A stretch of DNA of 64,000 nt. It comes from Nocardia miyunensis NBRC 108239. GTDB lineage: Bacteria; Actinomycetota; Actinomycetes; Mycobacteriales; Mycobacteriaceae. Shown piece by piece: positions 17,303 through 25,793 of the stretch; within the stretch, counting starts at the first letter, position 1, and the number at the start of each line of letters is the position of its first letter. Location of the stretch: NCBI RefSeq assembly GCF_001613065.1, contig NZ_BDBQ01000070.1:31243-95242 (forward strand), in the 5' to 3' direction. Position numbers and translations under genes: made by a program. Under the pieces are notes generated by a model that was not told the origin of the DNA, ran no database searches, and was given only the letters and a program-made list of their open reading frames with translations.

Positions 17303-20300
17303 CCGCGGCCAGCTCACGCCAGTCCGCCTGCGCGCCCTCCCTGGTCGCCTCGGTGAAACGTTCTTCACCGAGGCGACTTCGTGCTGCCTGCCCGATCCGG
17401 GCCGCGTCCGGCTGGGAATGATCGGGGAGTCCGCGGACCGTATCGCCCGCCGCGAGCAGCCGCGCGGCCTGCTCGTCCCGGCCCTCACGCAGGGCCAGAT
17501 CCGCGATCCCGACCAGCATCCTGGCGACGAAGGGCGCGTGCCCCGCCTCGGCGGCGGCCCGGAAGGCCACGGTGTGTTGTGCGCGGGCCTCGTCGAGACC
17601 GTCGGCGAGATAGCCGAGCTGACTGTGTATCTCCGCGCTGATGCTCGCCTGCTCGACGTCGCTGCCGAACAGGGCTGTCGCGGTATCGATCTGCCGATGG
17701 GCCTCCTGCGCGTCTCCGCTCCACCGGGCCAGGTCCGCCTTCGCCATGGCCAATCCGGCCAGCGCGCTCGGCCAAGCAGCCTGATCCGCGCACCGCTGCG
17801 CCTCCGCCACGGCTAACGCACTCGCCTCCGAATCACCCAGCAGCCAATACAATTGGGCCTGGCGCCACCGGCATCGAACAACATCGTCGAGCGTGCCGAC
17901 CTCGGTGACCACCGCGATCCCCTGCTCGAAATACTCACAGGCAGAGGCGAATTCGCCACGCATGGCAATGCGATCCGCCAGTTCGGTCAACGCGAAGAAA
18001 ATGCCCCAACGCTCACCGATCGCCCGGAACTCGGCCAGGGCCGTCTCGAAATACTCGTCCGCCTCCCGCCCCGGCTGGCCGACCATCGTCCGCATCTTGC
18101 CCAGCTGCAACCGGGCCAACGCACGCACCCAGGGGTCGTCGTCGGTGAGCAGCGGTTCGAACGCGGTCAGCAGCGCGTCCGGCCCCTGCAGCATTCGTTC
18201 GAGCGCGGCGACGAACCCCAGCAGCGGGTAGCGAGCCTGACTGTGCTGACTGAAGCGGTATGCCTTGTGAATCCATTCCTGCGCCAGGCTCTCATCGGTC
18301 GGCCCGGACATCATGAAGTGCACGACCAAGCCGTACACCATGGCGCGCGTCCCGTCGTCCACCTCGCCGGGCAGGTCGGCGGCCGCGGTGATCAACTCCA
18401 GGCCCTCGGCCTTGTGCCCGCCGAGCCACCAGTACCAGCCCGCGGCCGCCGCGAGCCGCATCGCCCCCGCATCGCCGGCCGCGAGCCCGCCGCGCATCGC
18501 CACCGCGATGTTGTCGTGCTCGGCCTCGAGCGTTGCGAGCCACCGGATCTGCTCTGCGCGGCGCAGATTCGGCTCCGCGGCCTCGGCGAGCTCGGTGAAA
18601 TACTCCAGATGCGCCCGGCGCGCCGACTCCGATTCACCCGACTCCTCGAGCCGTTCCCACGCGTACTGCTGGATCGTGCCGAGCATCCGATACCGCGGCC
18701 CACTGTCGTCGGCGATGAGCAGCAGCGATTTCTCGGTCAACGCGGTCAGCAGCTCGAGTATCTCCCATTGCTCGATCGCCGTATCCTGCTCGCCCCCTTG
18801 CACTTCGCGGGCGCGGATCGAATCGGTTCCGGCCGTTGCGCTGCGACCCCCGACTTTCACGCAAACCTGTTCGGCCGCTTCGAGACTCACGCCGCCGGAG
18901 AACACCGAGAGCCGACGCAGAACCATCCGCTCGGCATCGGTGAGCAGCTCCCAGCTCCAGTCGACCACCGCGCGCAGCGTCCGATGCTGCGGTATCGCGG
19001 TGCGGCTGCCGCCGGTCAGCAGCCGGAACCGATCATCGAGGCGAGTGGCGAGCTGATCGAGGGACATGGTGCGCAGCCGGGCCGCGGCCAGCTCGATCGC
19101 CAGTGGTATTCCGTCCAGGGCCCGGCAGACGTGCACCATCGTCGACAGGGTGCGGGCATCGACCGGGAGATCTTTGCGCACAGCACCGGCCCGATCCCGC
19201 AGCAACTGCACCGCCGGGGAGGATTCGATCTCGCCGGCGCTCGCGCCCTCGGCCGGCACCGTCAGCGGCGCGACCTGCCACAGCGCCTCACCCGTGATGC
19301 CGAGCGGTTCCCGGCTCGTAGCCAGGATCCGCAGCTTTCGGCACTCCCCCAGCACCCGGTGGGCGAATGCCGCCGCGGCATCGATCACATGCTCGCAGTT
19401 GTCCAGGATGAGCAGCGTTTCCCGGTCACGCAGCGCCGCGACCAGCCGATCCATCGGTTCCGCGTGCTGTACGGCAAGCAACGCATCCCGCAGTCCCAGC
19501 GCAGCCAGTGCCGATTGCGCCACGTCACCGGTCGCACCGACGGAAACCAACTCCACCAGCCAGGCCCCGTCCGGCAGGTCGTCGAGCATGCTGCGCGCGG
19601 TCTCGAGCGCCAGCCGGGTCTTTCCCGAGCCACCGGGCCCGGTCAGGGTGGTGAGCCGATGGTTCGAGATGAACGCGCGCACGGCCGCGACGTCGGCGTA
19701 TGTGCCGATGAACGTGGTGAGCTCGGCCCGCAGATTCGTCTTGCGCTCCGCCTCCTCCCGCGCACCGACCTCACCGCGCAGCAGCGCGACGTGCAGCGCC
19801 GACAGCTCCGGTGAGGGGTCCGCGCCCAGCGCGTCGGCCAGAGCCTCCCGCGCGCGTTGGTAGACGGTCAGCGCCTCGGCGGCACGCCCCGCCTCGCCCA
19901 GCGCCCGCATCAGCGCGGCAACCAGCCGTTCCCGCACCGGATTCCGGGCCACCAACTCGGTCAGCTCGGCGACCAGTTCCGGCCCCCGGCCGAGCCGAAT
20001 CTCCGCCTCGTACAGATCCTCCGCGGCCGCCAGGCGCAAGCCCTCGAGCCGAGTGACCACCGCGTCGACGGCCTCGCTGTCCTGGGTACCGACGTCCTGC
20101 ATCAATGCGCCGCGCCACAGCTCGACGGCCTCGCGCAGCAGTTCGGCGCGATGCGCGTCGCCACCGCCACCGGCCTGGTCCACCAGCTGTTCGAAGCGCA
20201 CGGCATCGACGGCACGTGGCTCGATGATCAGCCGATATCCGCCCGCCTGCACATCGAGCGACCCGTCCGGCAGCACCCGGCGCAGCCGGGAAACCAGCGC

Positions 20301-20492
20301 CTGCAGCGCATTCGCCGCGTCGGCGGGCGGCTGCTCGCCCCAAATCCAGTCGACCAGCGTCGATTTCCGGACCGCGCGGCCGGGTTCGAGTGCCAGGGCG
20401 ATCAGCAACGCCCGCAACCGCGCACCCGGTACTTCGATCACCCCACCGTCATCTGCTCGGATATCGAGCGGTCCAAGCAATGCGATCTTCAC
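17286..20492 (-). CDS. AfsR/SARP-family regulator with NB-ARC and TPR domains
   Basis: Start chosen at GTG 20492 (VKIALLGPLDIR), the canonical SARP N-terminus; the extra 20 upstream codons are Arg-rich and unlike the family. The 1068-residue product has a winged-helix OmpR-like DNA-binding domain (1-95), a bacterial transcriptional activation domain (about 100-245, DRFEQLV-type start), an NB-ARC/AAA ATPase (LTGPGGSGKTRLALE Walker A near 285-300, LLILDNCEHVIDA Walker B) and C-terminal TPR helices. These proteins activate antibiotic or efflux genes by binding direct repeats at 11-bp phase. Three such promoters lie beside it, which makes it their likely activator. It is divergent from the DUF4097 gene and its own promoter probably overlaps those boxes. 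Confidence 0.88.
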   Translation of the reverse strand: MKIALLGPLDIRADDGGVIEVPGARLRALLIALALEPGRAVRKSTLVDWIWGEQPPADAANALQALVSRLRRVLPDGSLDVQAGGYRLIIEPRAVDAVRFEQLVDQAGGGGDAHRAELLREAVELWRGALMQDVGTQDSEAVDAVVTRLEGLRLAAAEDLYEAEIRLGRGPELVAELTELVARNPVRERLVAALMRALGEAGRAAEALTVYQRAREALADALGADPSPELSALHVALLRGEVGAREEAERKTNLRAELTTFIGTYADVAAVRAFISNHRLTTLTGPGGSGKTRLALETARSMLDDLPDGAWLVELVSVGATGDVAQSALAALGLRDALLAVQHAEPMDRLVAALRDRETLLILDNCEHVIDAAAAFAHRVLGECRKLRILATSREPLGITGEALWQVAPLTVPAEGASAGEIESSPAVQLLRDRAGAVRKDLPVDARTLSTMVHVCRALDGIPLAIELAAARLRTMSLDQLATRLDDRFRLLTGGSRTAIPQHRTLRAVVDWSWELLTDAERMVLRRLSVFSGGVSLEAAEQVCVKVGGRSATAGTDSIRAREVQGGEQDTAIEQWEILELLTALTEKSLLLIADDSGPRYRMLGTIQQYAWERLEESGESESARRAHLEYFTELAEAAEPNLRRAEQIRWLATLEAEHDNIAVAMRGGLAAGDAGAMRLAAAAGWYWWLGGHKAEGLELITAAADLPGEVDDGTRAMVYGLVVHFMMSGPTDESLAQEWIHKAYRFSQHSQARYPLLGFVAALERMLQGPDALLTAFEPLLTDDDPWVRALARLQLGKMRTMVGQPGREADEYFETALAEFRAIGERWGIFFALTELADRIAMRGEFASACEYFEQGIAVVTEVGTLDDVVRCRWRQAQLYWLLGDSEASALAVAEAQRCADQAAWPSALAGLAMAKADLARWSGDAQEAHRQIDTATALFGSDVEQASISAEIHSQLGYLADGLDEARAQHTVAFRAAAEAGHAPFVARMLVGIADLALREGRDEQAARLLAAGDTVRGLPDHSQPDAARIGQAARSRLGEERFTEATREGAQADWRELAAATLAC

Positions 20493-20598
20493 CCGGCCAT
20501 TCTGCCGTGAATGGGCAAATCGTCCACCGACAGCTTTCCGGCGGCCACGCAACCGCGGTCTACCAGGCGGAACACAGTGCCGGCCAGGCCGAACGCCG

Positions 20599-20658
20599 TG
20601 TCAGCGGGCATGTCAGAACGATGTCAGGCCGGTATCAGCCAACCCGGCGAAAGTAGTG
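20599..20658 (+). promoter_or_regulatory. SARP-type promoter 2 (DUF4097 gene, divergent from SARP)
   Basis: TCAG at 20601, 20613, 20624 and 20635 repeats the 12, 11, 11 steps of promoter 1. GTAG starts 18 bp after the last T at 20653, behind the shared CCCGGCGA. The block lies in the gap between the SARP gene and the DUF4097 gene and could also autoregulate the SARP. The DUF4097 leader would be about 65 bases. Confidence 0.65.
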
Positions 20659-20723
20659 CCATCAACGAAACACAGCAATCCAGCACACCGGCTGAATTCG
20701 CTACTCGCACAAGGAGAAACGCC

Positions 20724-21356
20724 ATGAACACCTTCCATACCCCGAACCCGGTCGCCGTCGTCGTCGATGTCCTGTCCGCAACCGTGAACGTGATCGCTTC
20801 GGACCGCACCGACACCGTCGTCCAGGTCCACCCCGCCGACGACTCCAAGAAGGCCGATGTGCGCGCCGCCGCACAGACCCGGGTCGACTTCGCCGCGGGC
20901 ACCCTGACCGTGACGACCCCGAAGGACTGGCGCACCTACTCCCCCTTCGGCGGCAACCCCACCATCGAGGTGACCATCGAGGTGCCCACCGGCTCCCAGC
21001 TGACGGGCAACGCCGGAGTGGGCCGCCTGCAGGGCACCGGCGAATTCGGCGAATGCCGGCTGGAGATCGCCGCGGGTGACATCTTCGTCGACCGCCCGCT
21101 CGGCTCGGTCACCGCCAAGACCTCCTGCGGCGACATCCGCATCGGCGCGGCCGCGCGGGGAGACATCCGGCTGGAAACCTCCATGGGCGAACTCGAGGTC
21201 GGCATCCGTCCGGGCAGCGCGGTGAACGTGCAGACCAACACCATGAAGGGCAGCGTGCAGAACCAGCTGGGACCGGTCGCGGACGCCGGCGGCGACACCG
21301 TGCAGGTGTACGCGCGCAGCGCGATGGGCAACATCACCATCCACCACGCCGCCTAG
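20724..21356 (+). CDS. DUF4097-type beta-repeat protein
   Basis: Start chosen at ATG 20724, behind AAGGAG; the longer frame runs back through the promoter. The 210-residue product has no signal peptide and reads as a right-handed beta-solenoid of short Gly-rich turns (GDIRIG, GDIRLETSMGELEVG), which is the DUF4097 putative-adhesin fold. Such genes often sit beside DrrAB exporters and SARP or two-component regulators in actinobacteria; the biochemical role is unknown. It shares promoter architecture with the exporter and the P450 operon, so the three transcripts are probably co-regulated. Confidence 0.75.
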   Translation: MNTFHTPNPVAVVVDVLSATVNVIASDRTDTVVQVHPADDSKKADVRAAAQTRVDFAAGTLTVTTPKDWRTYSPFGGNPTIEVTIEVPTGSQLTGNAGVGRLQGTGEFGECRLEIAAGDIFVDRPLGSVTAKTSCGDIRIGAAARGDIRLETSMGELEVGIRPGSAVNVQTNTMKGSVQNQLGPVADAGGDTVQVYARSAMGNITIHHAA

Positions 21357-21424
21357 TGCGCCCGGCACCTCCGCACGCGGGTGCGCGACGCACGTCAGCG
21401 TCGGCAACATCGCCCCACCCGGCA

Positions 21425-21474
21425 TGTCAGGTCCGTATCAGGCCGCTGTCAGCCGACCCGGCGACAGTATTCCC
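21425..21474 (+). promoter_or_regulatory. SARP-type promoter 3 (ferredoxin/P450 operon)
   Basis: TCAG at 21427, 21438 and 21449 (steps 11, 11), with GTAT 18 bp after the last T at 21467, behind CCCGGCGA. A fourth TCAG at 21395 lies 32 bp upstream. The following ATGAAC and about 45 bases resemble the start of the ABC ATPase gene, so this promoter appears to have been copied together with the 5' end of that gene. Confidence 0.65.
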
Positions 21475-21615
21475 ATGAACAGCTCGGCAATCGCGGCGAC
21501 CCGGCCGCGGAAGGCGTACGGGCACAGGATGATCCGCAACGACGCGGAGATGCGCAACGACGCGCTCGCCATCTGCCGCACGTCCTCGCGCCGGGTCGCC
21601 GGGGAGAAGGGGTGA
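21475..21615 (+). pseudogene. 46-codon frame carrying an ABC-ATPase-like N-terminus
   Basis: It starts right after promoter 3. MNSSAIAATRPRKAYG parallels MNMAITASGLRKSYG of the DrrA-like ATPase, and the DNA is alike over about 45 bp. After that the frame reads unrelated Arg-rich sequence and stops 6 bp before the ferredoxin. It may now act as a leader peptide translated into the ferredoxin gene, or be only a fossil of the duplication that brought the promoter. Confidence 0.5.
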
Positions 21616-21621
21616 GACCCC

Positions 21622-21807
21622 ATGGAACTCAGGGTGGACCGGGAGCGCTGCATCGGCGCCGGAATGTGCGTACTGACCGCCCCCGGAGCATTCGACCAGG
21701 ACACCACGGACGGCCGGGTGATCCTGCTGCGCGACCCGGCCGAGCCCGAGGCCGTCCGCGAGGCCGTCCGGGTGTGCCCGTCCGGCGCGATCACCATCGC
21801 CGAATAA
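21622..21807 (+). CDS. 3Fe-4S ferredoxin
   Basis: A 61-residue acidic protein with the single-cluster pattern: Cys in ERCIGAGMC (spacing CxxxxxC) and a distal VCPSGAI. This is the small ferredoxin type that passes electrons to bacterial P450s of CYP105-like operons. It ends 22 bp before the P450 start and is its likely redox partner. No reductase gene is in the window, so electrons must come from a reductase elsewhere. Confidence 0.93.
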   Translation: MELRVDRERCIGAGMCVLTAPGAFDQDTTDGRVILLRDPAEPEAVREAVRVCPSGAITIAE

Positions 21808-21829
21808 TCGTCACGTAAGGAAAACCCCG

Positions 21830-23056
21830 ATGAGTCAAGCAGATTCGATCCCCCGCGGCCTCGCCACCGACCGCGACGCGGGTCCCTTCAACCCGCCCAG
21901 CGGCACCACGAGGTTGCGCGAGACCCGCCCCGTCAGCCCCATCGTCTTCCCCGACGGTCACCAGGGCTGGATCGTCACCGGGTACGAGGCGCTGCGCACG
22001 CTCATGGCCGACACCCGGTTCAGCTCCCGCCAGGACATCGGTGTTCTCCACACGCTGGAGGACCTGCCCGACCTGCCCGTCGACCGGGAACCGTCCCCGC
22101 AGATCCCGGGGGTATTCATCGCCATGGATCCGCCGGACCACACCCGGCTGCGGCGCAAGCTCACCGGCGCCTTCACCGTCCGGCGCATGAAGCAGCTCGA
22201 GGACCACATCGTCGAGGTCGTCGAGCGGCAGCTGGACCACCTGGCGAGCCTGACTCCGCCGGTCGACCTGGTCGAGGAGTTCGCGCTGCCGGTGCCTTCG
22301 CTGGTGATCTGCGAGCTGCTCGGTGTTCCCTACGCGGATCGCGAGACCTTCCAGGCGAATTCGGCCAAGTTCCTGGTCAAGGACCAGCCGATCGAGGAGA
22401 AGATGGCGGCGTACAGCGCACTGACCACCTATCTCGCCGAACTGGTCGTGAGCAAGCGCGCCGACCCGCGCGAGGATATTCTGTCCGATCTGGCCCGCCA
22501 GGACGACCTGTCGATCGAGGAGCTCACCGGCATCGCCTTCCTGCTGCTGCTCGCGGGTCACGAGACCACCGCGAACATGTTGGGGCTGGGCACCTTTGCG
22601 CTCCTGGAGCACCCCGAGCAGGCCGCCGAACTTCGCGCCGACCCGGATCTGATGCCAGGCGCCGTCGAGGAGCTCATGCGCTATCTGTCCGTCGTCGACA
22701 TCCTCTACCGCTACGCCGTCGAGGACATCGAGCTCGGCGGCGAAACGATCGCCGAGGGATCGACCGTCGTCATCTCGACGCTGGCCGCCAACCACGACCC
22801 GCACCGCTTCGACAACCCCGACACCCTGGACATCCACCGCACCGCCCGCGGTCACCTGTCCTTCGGCCACGGCGTCCACCAGTGCCTCGGGCAGCAGCTG
22901 GCCCGCATCGAGATGCGCGCCGGATTCCAGGGGCTGCTGCGCCGCTTCCCCACCCTCGCGCTGGCCATCCCCGCCGAGGAGGTGCAGCTCCGAACCGACA
23001 TGAATATCTACGGCGTGCACGAACTGCCGGTCACCTGGACCGACACGGCCGAATAA
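21830..23056 (+). CDS. cytochrome P450 (CYP105-like)
   Basis: A 408-residue soluble bacterial P450. The I-helix oxygen-binding motif LLLAGHETTAN, the K-helix ExxR (EELMR) and the heme loop FGHGVHQCLGQQLAR with the Cys ligand are all intact. AAGGAAAA precedes the ATG, and the gene follows its own ferredoxin, an arrangement typical of CYP105-class monooxygenases that hydroxylate diverse lipophilic or drug-like compounds. Substrate unknown. The shared promoter with the DrrAB exporter suggests modification and export of the same kind of molecule. A strong hairpin follows the stop. Confidence 0.93.
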   Translation: MSQADSIPRGLATDRDAGPFNPPSGTTRLRETRPVSPIVFPDGHQGWIVTGYEALRTLMADTRFSSRQDIGVLHTLEDLPDLPVDREPSPQIPGVFIAMDPPDHTRLRRKLTGAFTVRRMKQLEDHIVEVVERQLDHLASLTPPVDLVEEFALPVPSLVICELLGVPYADRETFQANSAKFLVKDQPIEEKMAAYSALTTYLAELVVSKRADPREDILSDLARQDDLSIEELTGIAFLLLLAGHETTANMLGLGTFALLEHPEQAAELRADPDLMPGAVEELMRYLSVVDILYRYAVEDIELGGETIAEGSTVVISTLAANHDPHRFDNPDTLDIHRTARGHLSFGHGVHQCLGQQLARIEMRAGFQGLLRRFPTLALAIPAEEVQLRTDMNIYGVHELPVTWTDTAE

Positions 23057-23070
23057 CCCGATACGCCAAG

Positions 23071-23106
23071 TTCAGGGCGGTGGATCCGAGGGATCCCCGC
23101 CCTGAA
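23071..23106 (+). terminator. terminator after the ferredoxin/P450 operon
   Basis: TTCAGGGCGG (23071-23080) pairs perfectly with CCGCCCTGAA (23097-23106) across a 16-base loop, 15 bp after the P450 stop. There is no T-run. Confidence 0.65.
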
Positions 23107-23202
23107 GTTCCGTGCCGATGGATTACCCCGCCGGGCTGGCCCCGGCGAAGTGCTCACCGCCCGAGAACTAGCCGCACGCCGTTGCCCAGTGGCCCCGCTA
23201 TC

Positions 23203-23303
23203 AACGCTGACCTGCCCGTCTTCGCGATCCGCCCCGAGACGATGGACTCGCACAGCCGAAAGGTACGCCGCCTTAGCTCAGTCGGTAGAGCGCTTCACTC
23301 GTA
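23203..23303 (+). repeat. left direct repeat: tRNA-Thr promoter plus 5' half
   Basis: About 100 bp match 35853-35953. The upstream part differs at scattered bases; the last 37 bases (23267-23303) are identical to the 5' half of the intact tRNA-Thr. The two repeats are in the same orientation and enclose about 12.6 kb. Identity ends at the anticodon (CGTA), a place where tRNA-directed recombinases often cut. Confidence 0.75.
23267..23303 (+). pseudogene. truncated tRNA-Thr(CGT), 5' half only
   Basis: Acceptor 5' strand GCCGCCT, D arm GCTC...GAGC and the 5' side of the anticodon arm up to CGTA are present. The sequence then changes to AT-rich DNA with no T arm or acceptor 3' strand, so no functional tRNA can fold. 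The intact copy is at 35917. Confidence 0.85.
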
Positions 23304-23361
23304 GATCTCGGAAATATCTGGTTTATTCTTTGCTTCGCGGCTCTGAATTCACTCTCTTTGC

Positions 23362-23395
23362 CACACCGCCGGGTTAACGGTGTGACCTGCTTTTT
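23362..23395 (+). terminator. rho-independent terminator downstream of the tRNA fragment
   Basis: CACACCG (23362-23368) and CGGTGTG (23378-23384) form a 7-bp stem with a 9-base loop, followed by ACCTGCTTTTT. One of few T-tailed hairpins in the window. It would stop transcription that starts at the duplicated tRNA promoter. Confidence 0.6.
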
Positions 23396-23785
23396 ATGGG
23401 TTCTGCCAGCAAAGATGTATTGGTCCAAAGCGGTGAGTCGGGCGGGCGGAGTGTGTTCGAGTTCGCTGCTATGTGTCGGTGGGGTTCGGTGAGTCTCGCT
23501 CGGATTCGGTCGGTTTCGGCGGGGCATGCGGGCTGGAGAGCTGCGACAGCGAGCTCAGGTGGTGGCTGCGTAAGCGTTGGGGTATTGCGGGAGATCCTCA
23601 TGCCAGCAGCCTATGGGGCACACCGCCGTTGGGCGGGTCCGAATATCGGCATGAAGTGTAGGAGCCTGTGGGCGCAGACGATAATTGCTTTGTCTGGTGG
23701 GCGTGAATGGATACCCTCGAGTGCCGCGGCATTCATTTTCTTGCCTCGAGAGAGTGGGCGGATACGGGCACACATGGGTCCCCTG
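23396..23785. other. lower-GC DNA inside the island, no gene recognised
   Basis: AT-richer than its surroundings, with GT-rich runs and no recognisable protein on either strand. At 23737-23797 it holds one copy of an imperfect ~62-bp repeat (TCGAGAGA, 23 bp, GGTCCCC) whose other copy is at 27674-27736. Confidence 0.4.
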
Positions 23786-24130
23786 GTCTGGGGGCCGCGA
23801 AGCAACACGATCGGATGGTCCCGATATCTGGGAAAAGCCGATCCGGCTCAGGCGGTTCCGGGACGCCGTCAGGATTTACACGGTCCGCCGCCGGCCTGGC
23901 TCGGTGTCGGCAGCCGTGACCTGCTGTACGAGCAGGACGTCCGATATCACCATGCGCTGCGAGCCGCCGGTACTCCCAGCCGGCTGGTCGTCGTCGACGG
24001 CGCATTCCATGGATTCGACATCGTCGCGCAGCACGCCGACGTCAGCCGGCAATTCCATGATGCATTTATTTCCGCAGTCCGCACTGCTGTGGCCCCGGGG
24101 GATGGCACGCGTCTCCTCGGTGAGCAATGA
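23786..24130 (+). pseudogene. C-terminal remnant of a second alpha/beta hydrolase
   Basis: The frame reads WGPRSNTIGWSRYLG, then PPAWLGVGSRDLLYEQDVRY and VVVDGAFHGFD, ending at 24130. This is the C-terminal third of a fold-3 hydrolase, with catalytic Asp (SRDLLYE) and His (FHGFD) but no nucleophile Ser or oxyanion hole. The 5' side is replaced by unrelated island DNA. About 114 residues survive. It is not the missing part of the remnant at 15250, since both keep the same region. Confidence 0.7.
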
Positions 24131-24408
24131 GTACGCCCTGAACCCAACCCGTCGCCGTGGTGCGTGGTGCGAAACACCATGTCTCGGTGGAGGAGTTGGG
24201 GTCGCGACAAGGTTCGATCGGTGTCAATTCCCGGAAAGCTCTGCGAGGACAAAATTCTCACAATGAGGTACCGGCCGGTTATCCGTGTGGCTATAACGCC
24301 TGGTCGACGCATTGGAATGGGAGGCGTTCGAATACCCGCGAGAATATCGGTTTTCACTTTCTGCGGATGCTGTTGACTTTTCCGGGAATGTCCCGAGACT
24401 CTTGATGC
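24131..24408. other. intergenic DNA before a P450 gene, possible operator
   Basis: No gene seen. Near the 3' end TTGACT (24373-24378) could be a -35 element, and a small dyad CGGGA-ATG-TCCCG (24383-24395) lies just downstream of it, a common place for a repressor. The -10 match is poor. Confidence 0.35.
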
Positions 24409-25620
24409 GTGGTAGTTCTCAACGATGCGATCGACTTGTTCAGCGTGGAGGGTGCGCAGGATCCTTATCCGCTGTATGACCGGTTACGCAGCCGTGGGCC
24501 AGTTCATCGTATCGGTGATTCGGCGTTCTATGCCGTCTGCGGCTGGGACGCGGTGATCGAAGTGGTCGGGCGCACCGAGGAATTCTCCTCCAATCTCACG
24601 GCCGCGATGGTGTATCGCGACGGCGCGGTGACCGCCCTGGATATGTTGCCGCTCGACGCGCCCGCGCAGGTGCTGGCCACCGCTGACGACCCGACACATC
24701 TCGTGCACCGCAAGGTGCTGATACCGCACCTGTCCGCACGCCGGATCAACGAACTGGAATCGTTTGCGGCCGACACCGCTCACCGGTTGTGGGAACAGGC
24801 GAAAGGTGACGAGCCGATCGAATGGATGGGCGCACTGGCCAATCGGCTCCCCATGATGGTGGTCGCCGAGCTCATCGGTGTACCCGCCGATGACGTCGAC
24901 CAGCTGATCCGGTGGGGATGCGCCAGCGCCAGCATCCTGGACGGGATCACCTCACAAGACCGGCTCGAAGCCGCCGGGGTCGCGGCCCTGGAGCTGAGCG
25001 GTTATGTCACAGAGCATTTCAACCGCGCCGGCGCCGTGCCGGAGCCGAACCTCATGGGCGACATCGCAACCCGCTGCAACTCCGGCGATATGGACCAGCT
25101 GACCGGATTGGCGATGATGCTGACCTTGTTCAGCGCCGGAGGAGAATCCACCGCCTCCCTTCTCGGCAGCGCGATGCGGATCCTCACCGCCTTTCCGGAG
25201 ATTCAGCGCCGACTCCGCGACGATCCGGCCCTGCTCGGGCGCTTCATCGAGGAAGTGCTGCGGTACGAGCCGCCTTTCCGCGGTCATTACCGGCACGTGC
25301 GTCACGACACCACTTTGGCCGGCACCGAACTCGCCGCTGGTTCGCACCTGCTGCTGCTGTGGGGAGCCGCCAACCGAGACCCCGAGCGTTTCGACTCGCC
25401 TCACGAATTCAGCCTCGACCGCGGATCGACCAGAGGCCACCTGGCTTTCGGCCGCGGCACCCACTTCTGCGTCGGCGCGGCTCTGGCACGTCTCGAGGCG
25501 CGGATCGTGCTGGGAATGCTGCTCGAGGACACGACCTGGCTCGACGCAGCCGAGGTCGGCCCGTGGCTGCCGAGCATCCTGGTCCGACGTCTGGAATACC
25601 TGCGGGTCACTATCGGATAG
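24409..25620 (+). CDS. cytochrome P450
   Basis: Start GTG 24409 gives a 403-residue P450 that begins just before the usual DPYPLYDRLRSRGPVH segment. I-helix FSAGGESTAS (Gly-Glu-Ser instead of the common Gly-His/Asn-Glu), ExxR in EEVLRYEPPF, and the heme loop FGRGTHFCVGAALAR with its Cys are present. No ribosome binding site is evident, so it may be translated from a leaderless message. No ferredoxin is adjacent. It faces the next P450 tail to tail. Substrate unknown; the lack of the usual acidic residue pair in the I-helix hints at a biosynthetic P450 with an unusual reaction. Confidence 0.88.
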   Translation: MVVLNDAIDLFSVEGAQDPYPLYDRLRSRGPVHRIGDSAFYAVCGWDAVIEVVGRTEEFSSNLTAAMVYRDGAVTALDMLPLDAPAQVLATADDPTHLVHRKVLIPHLSARRINELESFAADTAHRLWEQAKGDEPIEWMGALANRLPMMVVAELIGVPADDVDQLIRWGCASASILDGITSQDRLEAAGVAALELSGYVTEHFNRAGAVPEPNLMGDIATRCNSGDMDQLTGLAMMLTLFSAGGESTASLLGSAMRILTAFPEIQRRLRDDPALLGRFIEEVLRYEPPFRGHYRHVRHDTTLAGTELAAGSHLLLLWGAANRDPERFDSPHEFSLDRGSTRGHLAFGRGTHFCVGAALARLEARIVLGMLLEDTTWLDAAEVGPWLPSILVRRLEYLRVTIG

Positions 25621-25793
25621 GCGGCTTGTCGCGGCACGTTCGGCGCCGGTCTCGTCGGCCTTGGCAGCATTGTGCATCGGTGAGGCGACCTGCCAGTCCG
25701 TTCCTCGGCGTCGGGAGCGGTCGAAATCAGGAGAGTGCGGATGCCTGCTGTAGGGCCGCCGGGCAATGTCGGTGAGTGTCCATGCACGCGGGG
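25621..25793. other. intergenic DNA between convergent P450 genes
   Basis: 173 bp between the two stops, no gene. No strong hairpin stands out. Confidence 0.4.

Noticed and set aside
17853..19814. A 653-codon plus-strand frame opposite the SARP gene
   Set aside because: Shadow of a GC-rich coding strand; sequence is Arg/Gln/His-rich without motifs.
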